Assembly (NCBI GenBank): GCA_911728455.2
Contig: OU452227.1
Span: 11,317,110 to 11,381,109 of the forward strand
Origin: Marthasterias glacialis
Lineage: Eukaryota; Echinodermata; Asteroidea; Forcipulatida; Asteriidae
DNA length: 64,000 nucleotides
Direction: 5' to 3'
Part shown: piece by piece, positions 1 to 13,100 of the stretch
Numbering within the stretch: position 1 is the first letter of the stretch
How the letters are laid out: each line of letters starts with the position of its first letter
The notes under the pieces: generated by a model
The model's database searches: none
What the model saw: only the letters and a program-made list of their open reading frames with translations
Told to the model about the DNA's origin: nothing
Translations under genes and position numbers: made by a program

Positions 1-1543
1 AAATACGGAGCTTTTGTGGTAAACCATGACAATAACTTGTGCTGAAAAATCCTTTATATTTCAGAAAATATGAAAGATGCAAGAGATCAAGCTGTACGAA
101 ACGATTTTGTCGAAGATGTCTGCATCATTTAAAGGCATGAAATCGGACTTAAAGATTCGGCCAAAAATGGAAAAAATCACAAGGGGTAAGTCCAGCATTT
201 TGATCAAATTTGGGCAGATTTTGAAGGTGCCAAATTTTGAAAAATCCTTAATATTTAGAAAAATATGAAAGATGCAAGAGGTCAAGCTGTACTAAATGGT
301 ATTGTCGAGGATGCCTGCTTCATTTAAAAGCAGGAAATCGGACTTGAAAGATTGGCCGAAAATTGAAAAAATCACAAGGGGTAAGTCCAGCATTTTGATC
401 AAATTTGGGCAGATTTTGAAGGTGCCGAATTTCGAAAAATACTTAATATTTGGAAAAATATGAGAGATGCAAGAGGTCAAGCTGTACGAAATGGTACGGG
501 TGGGGATGCCTGCTTCATTTGAAAGCATGAAATCGGACTTGAAAGATTGGCCAAAAATTGAAAAAATGACAAGGGGTAAGTCCAGCATTTTGATCAAATT
601 TGGGCAGATTTTGAAGGTGCGAAATTTTGAAAAAACCTTAATATTTAGAAAAATATGAAAGATGCAAGAGGTCAAGCTGTACTAAATGGTATTGTCGAGG
701 ATGCCTGCTTCATTTAAAAGCAGGAAATCGGACTTGAAAGATTGGCCAAAAATTGAAAAAATCACAAGGGGTTAGTCCAGCATTTTGATCAAATTTGGGC
801 AGATTTTGAAGGTGACATGTTTTGCACTAAAATGATGCAATAAGTACTACTGATGCCTTTTGATTTTACTTGACCAAGGATATAAGCTATATTTGAGGAA
901 ATACGGAGCTTTTGTGGTAAACCATGACAATAACTTGTGCTGAAAAATCCTTCATATTTCAGAAAATATGAAAGATGCAAGAGGTCAAGCTGTACGAAAC
1001 GATTTTGTCGAAGATGTCTGCTTCATTCAAAGGCATGAAATCGGACTTAAAGATTCGGCCAAAAATGGAAAAAATCACAAGGGGTAAGTCCAGCATTTTG
1101 ATCAAATTTGGGCAGATTTTGAAGGTGCGAAATTATGCAAAATCCTTAATTTTTTGAAAAATATGAAATATGCAAGAGGCTAAGCTGTACGAAATGGTAC
1201 GAGTGAGGATGCCTGCTTCATTTAAAAGCATGAAATCGGACTTGAAAGATTGGCCGAAAATTGAAAAAATCAGAAGGGGTAAGTCCAGCATTTTGATCAA
1301 ATTTGGGCAGATTTTGAAGGTGCCAAATTTCGAAAAATACTTAATATTTGGAAAAATATGAGAGATGCAAGAGGTCAAGCTGTACGAAATGGTACGGGTG
1401 AGGATGCCTCCTTCATTTAAAAGCATGAAATCGGACTTGAATATTTTGCCAAAAATTGAAAAAATCACAAGGGGGTAAGTCCAGCATTTTGATCAAATTT
1501 GGGCCAATTTTGAAGGTGACATGTTTTGCACTAAACTGATACA
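1..1543. repeat. Satellite array: 195-bp monomers in an 898-bp higher-order repeat
   Basis: Seven near-identical monomers are spaced by 195 bp, with the word GATGCAAGAG or a variant at 76, 271, 466, 661, 974, 1169 and 1364. After the fourth monomer a 118-bp linker is inserted (about 813-970). The window start (1-60) repeats the linker end at 899-960, so the higher-order period is 898 bp (4 x 195 + 118). The array ends at about 1543, inside a second copy of the linker start (GTGACATGTTTTGCACTAAA). Each monomer contains GGGGTAAGTCC, a good splice-donor sequence on the plus strand. Because 195 is a multiple of three, 60-127 codon frames stay open on both strands. I do not read these as genes. 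The array continues beyond the left edge. Confidence 0.9.
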
Positions 1544-3155
1544 GTACACGATTCCCTCAATTTGTCAACCAGTAGAGTTAGTGCACATGTGCTATGTGCA
1601 ATTTACATATTTCACAGAAAGGGTCTCTTGTTCTCCCTTTCAGATCATCAATAACGTAATCTAACAATAATAGCTTTCTGGAGCCGAAATTGTCAGTTTT
1701 AAAAACGAATTTAATTGGGCACTTTTTGTTTTAAAAACAGTTCATTGCCTTCATATAAACATTGAATTTGCTTAAGAACTGCACAGGAACCAACTGTTGT
1801 GCATATCTAAAAATACAAAATAGTAAGGAATAATTAAATAAATGATACACTTTCATTCTTCCCAAAATACAAAACTGGAATAAGTTGATTTCTAATTGGA
1901 CGGATCTTTAAATTATCCTGAAACCAAAATAAAGTTTTTATTATCTGACTGGACGGATATTTTCAAACATGCATTAATTTTCTTTAAATTTGTCTGGAAA
2001 ATGAGCTGACAACAGCACTGGAAAAAAAATACAACATTTTGTTGTATTTTTTTATCCAATGAATGCAGTTTTCATTGTTGCTTTGTAAGTTATACATGTA
2101 TACCAGTTAAATTAACTTTTAAAATTCCATACATAGGCGAAATGATCAAACATCTGGACGGCATTTCCAAACAAAACAAAATATCAATCGAATACAAAAA
2201 GGTTAAACCTACTGTAAATCTTCAATTTGTGCAAAGCTGACAACTGCACCAGCGAACAATTCGCAAAGTTTGTCCTTAATAACTACATGCTTTTAAAAAT
2301 GTTTTCAAGAAAAAGTCAGTCAGCTCACAAGAAACACATCAAATTAATTTGATTGGCTTTTGTAAAATTTGTTTATCAACTAAGACAAAAACGCACCCGT
2401 ACAATTCTGAAAAAAACAGAACTGCAACTGAAACCACTGTAAATATAACCTGAATAACTGTTAGTCAAATTATCAAGACATTGACTAAATACACATTCTG
2501 AAGGTTCTGCAACTCATTAAAACTTGAAAGGCACAATATTGATTTGTATTCTTGTATAAGACAAAGGACACTCTCTTTCTGGAGTACATGGCATTTCTAT
2601 TACAACAATTTGGAATATTCGCTTAAAAAATTGACCCAATGGCGGGACCATCATAACTGACCTATACAAATGTTAGTTTAAAAAAATAGGTGCATCAACG
2701 TCATCACTTTTACATTATGATTTGGTTTACTGACGCGACAAACTTGTGTTTTGTTTTCATCTAAAACTGCAATACAGAAACTTGTTAACCTCAAGCCATT
2801 TAGAATATTTACATCAACACATATATACATATAACCAAAGAGTAACCAGAATTCATTGAGTGTTTCAAAAATTTAACTATTTTTCCCCTTCATGTGGGTA
2901 AGAATGATAATTTTAATCTTTTGAATAATGCTGTCATCAAGTACTTCAAAATAGGCTGCTTGAAAAATTACATTTGTGAATTTGGTCACACAAAATATTT
3001 CACAATCCCCTTAAAATGATCCCTGTACTGCCACTTCCCCAGGTTGCATCGTAGACTTTGGTGTGGACCCTGGTTATACGGCTGTTCAAGGTCGAATGGC
3101 TTCTGACTGTCACCCCTGAACAACGATATTGACAAAAAAGGGAGACCGCCAACAT
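1544..3155. other. AT-rich intergenic stretch, no gene seen
   Basis: I see no supported ORF, RNA gene or clear repeat here except a short near-perfect palindrome at 2020-2057 (two arms of about 16 bp, AAAAAAATACAAC and its complement, with a 4-base TTTT loop). Confidence 0.6.
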
Positions 3156-3245
3156 AGGGCTATGGATAACTCAGTTGGTAGAGCACTGGAATGTTTATCT
3201 GGAAGTCACAGGTTCAAATCCCGTCTTGGTCAATTATTCTTTGTA
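3020..3245 (+). mobile_element. tRNA-headed SINE
   Basis: A tRNA-like unit lies at about 3157-3232. It has an A-box-like TAACTCAGTTGGTAGAGC and a perfect B box GGTTCAAATCC at 3211-3221. The acceptor arms do not pair as in a working tRNA, and a conserved-looking leader (GGGAGACCGCCAACATAGGGC) precedes it. I therefore call it a SINE rather than a tRNA gene. The element limits are approximate. Confidence 0.6.
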
Positions 3246-3329
3246 CATGTACACCCAAATTTAATGTTATAATTAATGTGACATGTATATGTGCTCGGTG
3301 ATGATCTTCCATTGGCATGTCATTTTAAA

Positions 3330-3578
3330 GACAACAATAAAAAGAAAAATTGATTTATTCAATAGTTTCCTTACCTGTTTAAATGAAAAAACTGTATAAT
3401 TTTGTTTCCAAATTATTTTATAGTGTACATAAGGTGCGTGAATGGGTTTAGTGAAATTGGACGTCTCTATTCATTCTGAAAGTAGTTTATCTATACTAAA
3501 TGCTGAAAACTTTTAAATAGCCAAGAGTTAAATTCATATTATATTTTGATTTATGAAAGGTATTAATTACTTTTATCT
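3330..3578 (-). other. Presumptive 3' UTR of the dynein gene
   Basis: This is the region just after the stop codon in the direction of transcription. It is AT-rich with no conserved ORF. Its far end is inferred from the poly(A) signal candidate; no transcript evidence is available. Confidence 0.45.
3354..3359 (-). terminator. Candidate poly(A) signal AATAAA
   Basis: This is the first perfect AATAAA on the minus strand after the stop codon, about 220 nt downstream. Cleavage would be expected 10-30 nt further on. Confidence 0.4.
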
Positions 3579-4196
3579 CTAGACTTGGAGCAGAAGAGCT
3601 ACACCCGCTAGAGTCCACTTAGCCGGCTTCTCCTTGGTCTTGAGGTTGAATGTCCAGACGAATGTAGGCCCACGTTGTTTTGTCTTGTAAACCGGGCACT
3701 CGTAGATGTTACGAGTCTCCTGTTTGTCGACCGATATACCACGAATAAAGGTGACCGGCATATTTGGGGTGAGTTCCTTAAGGCGTGCATCAGCAATCAT
3801 ACCGATCTGGGTGTCCCATCTGGCGCCCTCCATGAAGAGTCCATGGACGTAGGCGCCCTCACGGGGTGCGCTGCTGAAGTCTTCCTTGTTCTTCTTGGTG
3901 ACGTCGCACTGCAGGCACATCTTATCCAGGGGCCACTCATTCTTACGAGCCATGGACTGCATGATAGCAGTCAGGAAGCTCTGGGGGTTGAAGAAGCCGC
4001 CCAGCCAGACCACGGTGGGGAGGGCAAAGTCGGCCGTCCAGCTTTCCAGTTCTTTAATACGCAGGAGGAGGTCGGCATACCAGGCGGATAGACCCAACAT
4101 GCTTGGGTAAGCCCTCTTACTCCAGCTCTCCGGTATCTGGTCCAGGAACAGCGCGTTGCTCAGATCTTCCATATCTGAAGTAATGGTGAGCTCACC
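3579..4196 (-). CDS. Dynein exon 67 (residues 4257-4461 and stop), C-terminal domain
   Basis: Last and longest exon. It starts [20 protein letters not shown], carries the conserved [20 protein letters not shown] segment, and ends [13 protein letters not shown] before a TAG stop. It forms the C-terminal domain packed on the AAA ring. The acceptor is CTTGTGTAG followed by GGT GAG, phase 0. Confidence 0.97.
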   Translation of the reverse strand, partial: GELTITSDMEDLSNALFLDQIPESWSKRAYPSMLGLSAWYADLLLRIKELESWTADFALPTVVWLGGFFNPQSFLTAIMQSMARKNEWPLDKMCLQCDVTKKNKEDFSSAPREGAYVHGLFMEGARWDTQIGMIADARLKELTPNMPVTFIRGISVDKQETRNIYECPVYKTKQRGPTFVWTFNLKTKEKPAKWTLAGVALLLQV

Positions 4197-7100
4197 CTAC
4201 ACAAGAAAAATATAAAAACATAAGTATTTACAGCTGTGCACAATACACATTATCTACTAGTATGTTAATCCTCTTGATCGAACAGAAGTGTGAAAATAAA
4301 CCATATCAAACTCCTAGTTTTATAAATCACTCTGCGTATTGTGAGTGTAATGCGTCACGCTCATTGTCTGTTTTGATGAGGGGGAAGATGTTGGCTGGAT
4401 GATAAATTCTTTATAAAAAAAAACGTTCCAGATATACAGAAAAATATACTGCTATATTTGTCAATACTCCACGAGCACACATGTGGTAACTAATAATAGC
4501 ACCATCGTATGAATACAGCTTTAACACATGATTTACTTTCACGCAACAGATTATGTTCGAGATTTACTTCCATTTTTTTCCTCAGAAATCTACTGTTGTC
4601 AAACTACCCATTGTCGCAAATTCCATTCTCTTGCTCCAGAAACACAAGCACATTTTGGATTGGTGATTAACCCCAGCAGTGTCACGGGCTGAATCGGCCC
4701 AATTTTATATGTGCATTTGTGTTGGTTACAACACAATTGCGTGATCAAATAACCTTTGTGAAAGTTCAAGTTGTGACCAAAAGGAAATGGGAAGTCAGCT
4801 TTGAACTGTGTATGTCTTGACTGCAGTTGATGTTTCTGGAATTTTTATTTGTAATTTCAAAAAAAAAAAATAAAAAAATTGCAACTTTAAGCTTAAAAGG
4901 CATAGATTACATGTATTTCATCCAGGCACCGTAAGGGTTTAAACCCGCTTGATCATAAAGATGTTCTCAAGTTTTGGGAGCGTCTGTCAAATTACGACAA
5001 AGTTTGTAATGGAAAAGGGAGGGGGGATGGAACTCACCTTCAATCCAAGGTCAAGCTCTTTGTGTGAGCATCTCATGTTAAAGGTGAGAATGTTTATGGT
5101 TTAAAATCGGGACAGAAGTTGTAATGAAAAAAAAGGGGGGGGGGGAGGGGACTCACCTTCAACCCCAGGTCAAGCTCTTTGAGTGAGCGTCTCATGTCCG
5201 AGGTAAGCATGTTCATGCGTTCACACTCCTGGAAGGCCACCACGATGTATGGGGTGCGCTCCTCTACCTTGCCCATGATCTCTAACATGTTAAACTCATC
5301 TGGCAGCTTCTCTGTCATCTCATCGAGCAGGGATTTGATCTGTTTACAGGTATGGTCAAAGGAAGTGGTTACGGAAAAGTTTATCATAAATTTCACCATA
5401 CACCGACGCACTGAATTTGTGTTTTTAATAACCAGATTTATTTTCAACTACGTATTGATAAAAGTTGTTGTTATGCATTAACAATGAAAAACTTGTATTA
5501 AAAGCTGAAAATAATTGACTTAAAAAAAAAACCTAATTAAAGATCTTGATAACTTACAAACCACCCTGAATGTGACAAAAAGTCGTAACTACGCTTAAGA
5601 TCAAATAAAAAAAAGTCACCTTCTCCTCTCTGCTGCTTCCACCGCCGCCTCCTGCACCGCTGTCTCTTGGCTGCATCTCCAGCACCACCTTGAAGAGATT
5701 GTCTGAGGTGGTGGTCAAGAAGCCGATCTCAGCATTGGGATGGAGACCGTAGAGGTAGGGACTCTCAGGTGGCAGTATCTCATCTATGTACTGGTGGTAG
5801 CCAGGGTAGTCTGAGTTGGGTGGGATGGGAAAGCCTGGTGCTAGGTATACCTCACCGTCGAGCTGTGGATTGAGATTAGAGTGGAAATCTCGATGAAGTT
5901 GAACACTAATCATACAATGAAAACTGCTCCTTTACAGACAGCCAATCATTAAAGATGCAATCACCTTCAAACGGTATACCATTTTTATTTAGACGTGCCT
6001 AAGTGATATTGTCAGTACTTGCATCCACGTTTACCAAGCTGAGCCAGGATGTCTTGAAAGTTGGGGGACGTGGGCATGCGACATAATAAATCAAAAGATA
6101 AGCATCTACTATAACTCAACATATGCTTCCACTTTAGCATTGGGTAACACCAATGGAGACAATAGACCGATCTATTAAGCCCTACCTACCTTAGCAACTG
6201 CCTAGCAGCAGCACATGGTGTGTTTTCTTGCCACGATCGCAACAGTGGTTCGATTACGGCCACATTGGTAATTAGTAATTGAGCTCTCTAGCCCTGTTCA
6301 GTGTATAGGTGCACATTAAATCACACAAAATCAAACTGAATTGCTTTTTTTTGCATGAGCAATGAGACCTGAACTGACACTTCCATTTTGTTGTTGCTTA
6401 TTTTGTTTTTTATTCTTATAAATCGTACCAATCGTTACACCGCAGAACTGTCTTTTCCACGGATTGAAACATCACACTTACCATGTCTGGTTGCATGTAC
6501 TCCCCTAGGTAGGTTCTACACAGTCTCCTGTCCCAGTCGTCGGTGATGTGACCTCCATACATGATCTCGCCAAACAGGTAGCGAAGATCCTCCCATGGCA
6601 CCTAGTATGGTGAAAACAAAAACACAGCCGCAGAGAATTATCACCTCATCAAATACCAAAGTGTCTCAAATTGGGATCGAACTGACCTCAAATTTATAAC
6701 CCTAAGTACCCCCTGAGTGCCCCATGCTTTTTTGCCAAGATACTTTTTGTAATGTTCAAACAGAAAACACTGTATCCTGATTTAGCTTTAACGTCATCTC
6801 TCAAAAGAGAAGTTCTGTGTCATTCTCAATGCTATTGGTTTAAAGGAGCCTCCGGAATAGTTGTTACCAAAGAAAACTTTGTTTCAGTTTCTAGCGTGCA
6901 TGTACAATTTTTTTTTAATTAGATATTTTTTCCAGAATTTGCCACTTTACCGGTGGGGAAAGTTTGTTTGAGTTTCTAGCTTACATGTAATTTTTTTTCT
7001 TCAGATTAAACGTTTTCCACAGAATTGCCCATTTTACTGGAGGGAGAACTTTATTTCAGTTTCTAGCGTGCATGTTAAGTTTTTTTTAATTAAATGTTTT

Positions 7101-10100
7101 CCAAAGAATTGCCCATTTTACTGGTGGGAATACTGACCTTCAAGGACTGCCAGAGTTTAATCCATAAATGCTCTACTCCTCCCCTTCCCACGTATCAAAA
7201 ACAAAAAGAAAAAAAGATCAAAACCCCACAAACCTTAGAGTTAGCCTCCAGGTAGTTGTAGAGCACGTTGACGGAGATCGTCAGATCGCCAGTGTTGAAC
7301 GGGTACACTCTGTTCCAGCCCTGGGGGCCGAACTTGCGCCTCTCTGCCACCACGGCGTGGAAGTAACAAAGAGAGAAGAGGATGGCTTTGAACTCTGCCT
7401 CGCGGGCGCACATCTCCAAGGTGTCTTGGTTAAAATTATAGAGGGCCTTGTGCAGGTTGGCGAACATACCAGTCGGAGGTTCATTGGTGATCTTAATAGA
7501 GGCTTGTAGGATACCCTGAGATAAAGATACGAGAATAGTCATTTTGATTTTTCTTACAAAAAGATGCATTTTCAAATGGCAGGTCCAACTTCCTTAATTC
7601 TATAAATTCATTTATATTTATTTCACTAACAATGGGGAGTGTCAAAGCCTAGTGGTCTTGTCCATTGGACTCGAGTTTTGATGGCTGAATCATCAGAGTG
7701 TGGGTTCGATTCCCGGTCATGACACTAGTGTCCTTGAGCATGACGCTTACCCCATAACTGTTTCTCTTAACCCAGGTGTAAAGATGGAAACCAGTGAGGA
7801 CGGAGACGGTCTTCAGTTAGATTAAACCCTAAGACCTAATAAAGCAGCTCGGGGTTGTATGGTCCCCAGGGGAAGTTTGAAAAATTATCTATTAAAAAGT
7901 ATGCCTAATGAACAGGGATAACAATGTAGTAAAGCGCCCTCATCTAGGCATTAGGATATGTGCGCTATGTAAGAATCGTGTATTAATAATTAAAACCCAG
8001 TTTGGTGTCCTGTTCCTATTATGAAATCTGAACAACAGATTTGAAGTGTAAGAGTAACATTAAGATTAGGTTAGATTATAAATGTTACTGTCTGCACCAT
8101 AAAAATACAGAAATTTAGTTTCCATTGGCGCATAAAAAGATAGAAAAATAATGATAGCTCTCTACTGTGCACATAAAACCTTGAAGAAGCATTTGTAGAC
8201 AACCACAATTCAGATGTCATATTGACAACCAAATCCCACCCACTGCTACCCTAAAAACAGATGGGTGTGACTAGGTAGGTACCTGTGGAATGATATGGCT
8301 TTCTGGAGTGCCAGCGGGCTCAGCGCTCATGAATACACGGTAGTCAGGGTGGCTACCCTCACTGGTAGCCTCTAGCTTCTTCTCGAGGGTACTCAACCAC
8401 TTGGCAACCAAGTGAATGTTCTGCAGGAAAAGAAAATGGAGAAATACAATATTTAAACAAGGAATTTTGTATGTCATGCTTTCCCTCCTTGTTCATGAAG
8501 GTTCCGTCCTTCAGGAATTTTTTTTAACATTTTTACAGCATAAAGGACACAGCAAATTGAACACAACTAAAAGTTGCATTGTTTGCATATAATCAAACAA
8601 ATTAATTAACAGTTTGCAAGTGTCTCCTGCCCAATCTTCTGACGATTACAAAAGAGGCTGCTTCTAAATAACACCAAGAGTTGTATTGACATGTTTCCTG
8701 CTAAATTTGAACAGCAAAAACTTGAACAGCGCAACATTTTTCCCCAATTTTTGCACCATAAATTTCTTTGCATTTATGTGAAGTATTGGGTCTAGTTTTG
8801 GTGCAAGAACTTTTCATTTTTGTTTTGACACATAATTTTCCCCACAAGAGGGCGCTATCATCCACTAACTGCTCTTACAACACGAATTGCCCCACGAGAG
8901 GGGCGTCTTATCAGAGTCGTGCATAAATAATTGAGCCCTCGCAATGGGAAAAATTGTGTGTCAGAACAAAAACAAGAAGGTCTTGCACTAAGACTAACAT
9001 AGGCCTTGTTTTAATCAAAAGTATTGAAAATGAAATAAACCCCAAACTGACCTGCAGAATGACCCAGTGGCCCTCCTTAGCAGCAAGGTCCATGCACTGC
9101 TCGGCAACAATTTCCTGGCCCTGTCCCAGTGACACATTATGGAAGTTTTTATTATCGAACGTCCAGCCCATCTTCTTGCCAAGAGCTTCCACGTCCTTCA
9201 GGGGATCCACACCCGGAGAGAGGATGAAAAATACAGGTGTGGCCGGTCCAGTTTCCTCAAAGGATTTGGCAAATTCCACAGCGCGATTCTCAACATACTT
9301 AGGGCCGAGCTTCTCCTCAATGAAATTCCTGCAAGTCAGTAGGAAAAAAAAATCAAAATCCACTTTAAAGACGAAAAAAAGAAGGAATCAAACCAGCGAC
9401 CTATGGATTGACAATGGTGCTATACCAACTGAGCTACCCACTATGAATTAGACACAACCAACAAATTTGTGTGTGCCCGGAAGTCTCTACGCCCTTCTTC
9501 CAAACACACCAAGTACTTTTTATCCCACTAATAGGTCCTAAGCAATAAAATGGCTCCTAACAAAAAAACATGGCACTACCGTTACATTCTTTGTTGCTAG
9601 AATTACCCAAAAGGATTACTCTAAATTTCCCATTTCCATGCAGAAATTAACCTTCCTGTAATGACTTATGAATGGCAGAATACCAATCTAACTTTTACGC
9701 TCAGTTTTCTTGAAACACAGTTTTGCACATAAATTTTGCTTTTACGGCCCTTTTCCTGGTAAAACATTCGTTACGAACTTCTTCGGGGCACACAAAGAAA
9801 GTATGTCATATCAGAAAGGTTTATGGCTAAGAATATGCTGTTAGTGCTGCCAACTTTGAGTTTTTGAGATGCTGGGTGAAAGAAAGTATGTCATATCAGA
9901 AAGGTTTGTGGCTAAGAATATGCTGTTAGTGCTGCCAACTTTGAGTTTTTTAGATGCTGGGGTGGATTTCACAAAACAAGTCCTAACTTAGGACTAATCC
10001 TAACTTATGTCTAGTCCTAAGTTCAGAATATTTACTCATCCTAACTCGAGATAAAACTAGTCCTAGAGCTTTGTGCATTCCACACCTGGTCTCTTTATAG

Positions 10101-13100
10101 AGATTCAGAGGATTCAGTGTAGAGTCAGCACCAGTTACTCGTCCTAACTTGAGATAAGATTAGTCCTAGCAATTTGTGAAATCCACACTCGTAAGGACTC
10201 TATCTGTTGGAGTACTTTGGAGACCTTGGAGATGAGCTCTAATAAAGACATGATGAATATTTCATAGTGTACCTGACAGCATAGGACATTCTGTCTGAAC
10301 GAAGAGCTCTCATCATGCACAGCTTCTGTAGGGACGACTTGTTCTTCCACTCCTGTGGGAACTTTTCCTTCTCGGGGCACTCACTCTCCACAAACTTCTT
10401 CCAGCGTTTGGCCGAGCCTTCGATGTCACGATCCAAATTACGGAACTCCTCCATTGCGGCAAGAGACTGTCAGGGAAAATGAAATTGGCGAAACATGTCT
10501 CAAAACAAGCACAAAATTACAGAAGAGTGGCACAAAAATATAAATATGAGCTCATTTTATGGATTTTGGGGTTAAAGAGGCAATTTATACTGGAACAGAC
10601 AAACTGCTACTATGCCAAGTACTTCGAACTTCACATTTTTATCTTTATTCTAACGCTGGATATCTGAAATTGATTTCTGTTTTTGGTTTTACCTTAATAG
10701 CTCCCCAGGCTGGGTTGGACAAGAAATCCACTGGACTGGTGACATTGACTTGAGATGGGAAACGCAGCAGGAAGTCCAGCTCAATAGGATTGATCTCTTT
10801 CTTCATCAGGAGAATCTAAAAAGCAAGCACAAAAATAAAACCCAGATTCTTTTAAATTATTAGCTTGAGATGATTTCAAGGGGACCGAAGCCTTTATGCA
10901 GTTTTCATGCAACTTTCTGGTTCCACTTTTTCTTGTGTAAGGACTTTTCCCTGTTAATATTTTGTCCAGTGCAACAGTTATGGTGAGGTGATCGACAACT
11001 GCTGAGGTTTGGTGTGCACGCTTTCTATTGCGGGTTGACAACACCGATCTTGGTCTGCTGTTGCGGCATCTCTTAACTATCGCATGAGTCACCTGTGTGC
11101 CTCTCGCGCAAAGGGTAAATACGCAAGCGTAATAGACTATCACATGTGCAACAGTCTACTACGCACGCACTTTACAAAGCACTCAAGGAACTGTCGCATG
11201 GGCATGTAGTGCTCACGCGAAAAACATCATGGGCGTCTAACTAGCTGATACACAAGAAAAGATGGCGACTTACTTACAAGTAAATATCGATCTGCATTTT
11301 CCTGAGCTCAATGATGCCGAACTAGAGAAGTTATGAGGTATAGTAAAACGAATATAACATGGTTTATTAAGGGTGGACAGTCGACATTAGCTCCCCTCGG
11401 TACTGGAAATTGACAGATTAGTTCCCTCTGCTTCGCCTCAGGAACTAGTTTGTCAACTTCCAATACCAGGGGGAGCTAATATCGACTGTACACCCTTAGA
11501 CCATGTTATATTTGTAAATCATTTCGCCTATGTGGTTTCTTACAGTATGTAAAATGACAAGGATCTGTGTGTGTTATTTAAAACAAATATTGACTGCATT
11601 TCTTTCAGACATTGTCGCAGAAAATAATCACTTGGTGAAATCTCTTTTTGAAATAAAATAGTCCAGATCCCACCTCATAATTATATTCTGCAACAATGCA
11701 CTCATATGCATCCAATGTTTGTATGTTATCCTGTGAAAATCTTCAAAACTGTGCTGACACCATGTGAACCTTGGGTTTCAAGATGTTTCCCCACCATGCA
11801 AACTTTCAAATCCTAAGCCTTGTTCATCCATGGAAAGATTGTCAATCTATAAACCAGCCTAATCCATACTTGATTTTGGACGCATGGGACAAGGCCAAAA
11901 GTTGTGAGTGTCTCTGGTTTGTAGATGGATTTAAACAAAGGTCTTCCTTGAGCTAAACTTACTTGCAAAGCCACTTGCGTTGTGAAGATGAGTTTGTCTT
12001 GTTCAAACAGACCTCTTGTGGTGTAGATGAAGACGGAGTACGTGATGAAGTCAATAAGGTTCAAGACACGCTCCTTGACTTCGTCGGCAGGTTCGGCTCT
12101 CTCAATAGCTTTGGAAAATACTACGTTGAAAGCCTGTTAGGGTTGGAGTAGCAGTAAAAAAGTTAGTACACAACTCATATTTACCTGAGGTGTAAAGAGC
12201 TATCGTCTACGCTATGCATGTTGGATAGATCTTTGTGCGACAATGCATCCAGTTCTGAGCAGAGGCGACACAATAATGTGCCAGTGGGAAACTGCTGTTA
12301 ACTCCAAATCTGGCACTTACATAGCCTGCATATTTATATTATACAACTGTTTTATCTCCCTAGAATTATACCAGACTTTACACAGAGCCTTAACTAGCCA
12401 AATCAGAGTATGTCTTTTTGCACTGACACGATGGTATGCAAAAACGCCTGCAGACAATGGGCAGGAGGGTGTTGCGGTTACAAATGGCTGAGCAGTCAAG
12501 AGCATTGGACTCAACCTCTGATGGCAGAATCACCTGTGTGTGTGTTCGAATCCTGGTCAGGACACTTTTTTTTAAATTGAAAGGAAGAAAGAGAAAGTGC
12601 CAAAAAAAAAAAAAAAAAAAAATGCCTATTATTCTTATTATAATTAAAATTTATGTTATTATTAGTGTTTTATTTTACTTTCAAGAGGCTGTTCTGCTCC
12701 TTTTTTTTCTAATCTCACATCAAATATTCACAAACAAAATGATTACTACATTATTATTATTACTAAAAACTTGTACCTTTGTAAAACCACATCTTTCGAT
12801 CGAACAACCTAGGCATTAAGAAGATGGTTATTAACCCTTTACTGACAGCACAGGTACGCACAGCCCCTCCCAACAAGTTGGTTCCTGAGACATAAACACT
12901 CACCTTGAGGGAGAATTGGTAGATGGGATTGATCTTGTTCAGATCGTTCAGGATGAAATACATGAGGGATGCTCTGGCGGCGGCCGGGCGATACAGCTCT
13001 CTTGCCTCGTTGATCTTGACCTCCGTGATCTTGGCCTCTTCTACCTTGACTTCGATCTCGGCAGCAGTGCGCTTGGTGGTCTCGAGGTTCTCAACAAGGG

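Noticed and set aside
61..1468. Repeated 60-127 codon ORFs on both strands of the satellite
   Set aside because: They follow from a 195-bp period (65 codons) lacking stops by chance; the frames are open on both strands and no domain is recognisable. Kept only as a question in the findings.
3157..3232. True tRNA gene
   Set aside because: A and B boxes are present but the acceptor stem does not pair and a repeat leader precedes it, so it is a SINE head. The same applies to 9384, 12480, 25860, 30731 and 32150.
3675..4091. 138-codon plus-strand ORF
   Set aside because: Antisense shadow of exon 67.
5037..5098. An extra dynein exon
   Set aside because: No acceptor and only 20 codons similar to exon 66. 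The protein continues perfectly from exon 66 (5157) to exon 67 (4196) without it.
8954..9451. 165-codon plus-strand ORF
   Set aside because: It is the antisense shadow of exon 61 extended into a SINE.
10781..11143. 120-codon minus-strand ORF extending exon 59 upstream
   Set aside because: Only the exon 59 portion (10693-10815) resembles dynein; the rest is intron read-through, and the acceptor at 10816 is clear.
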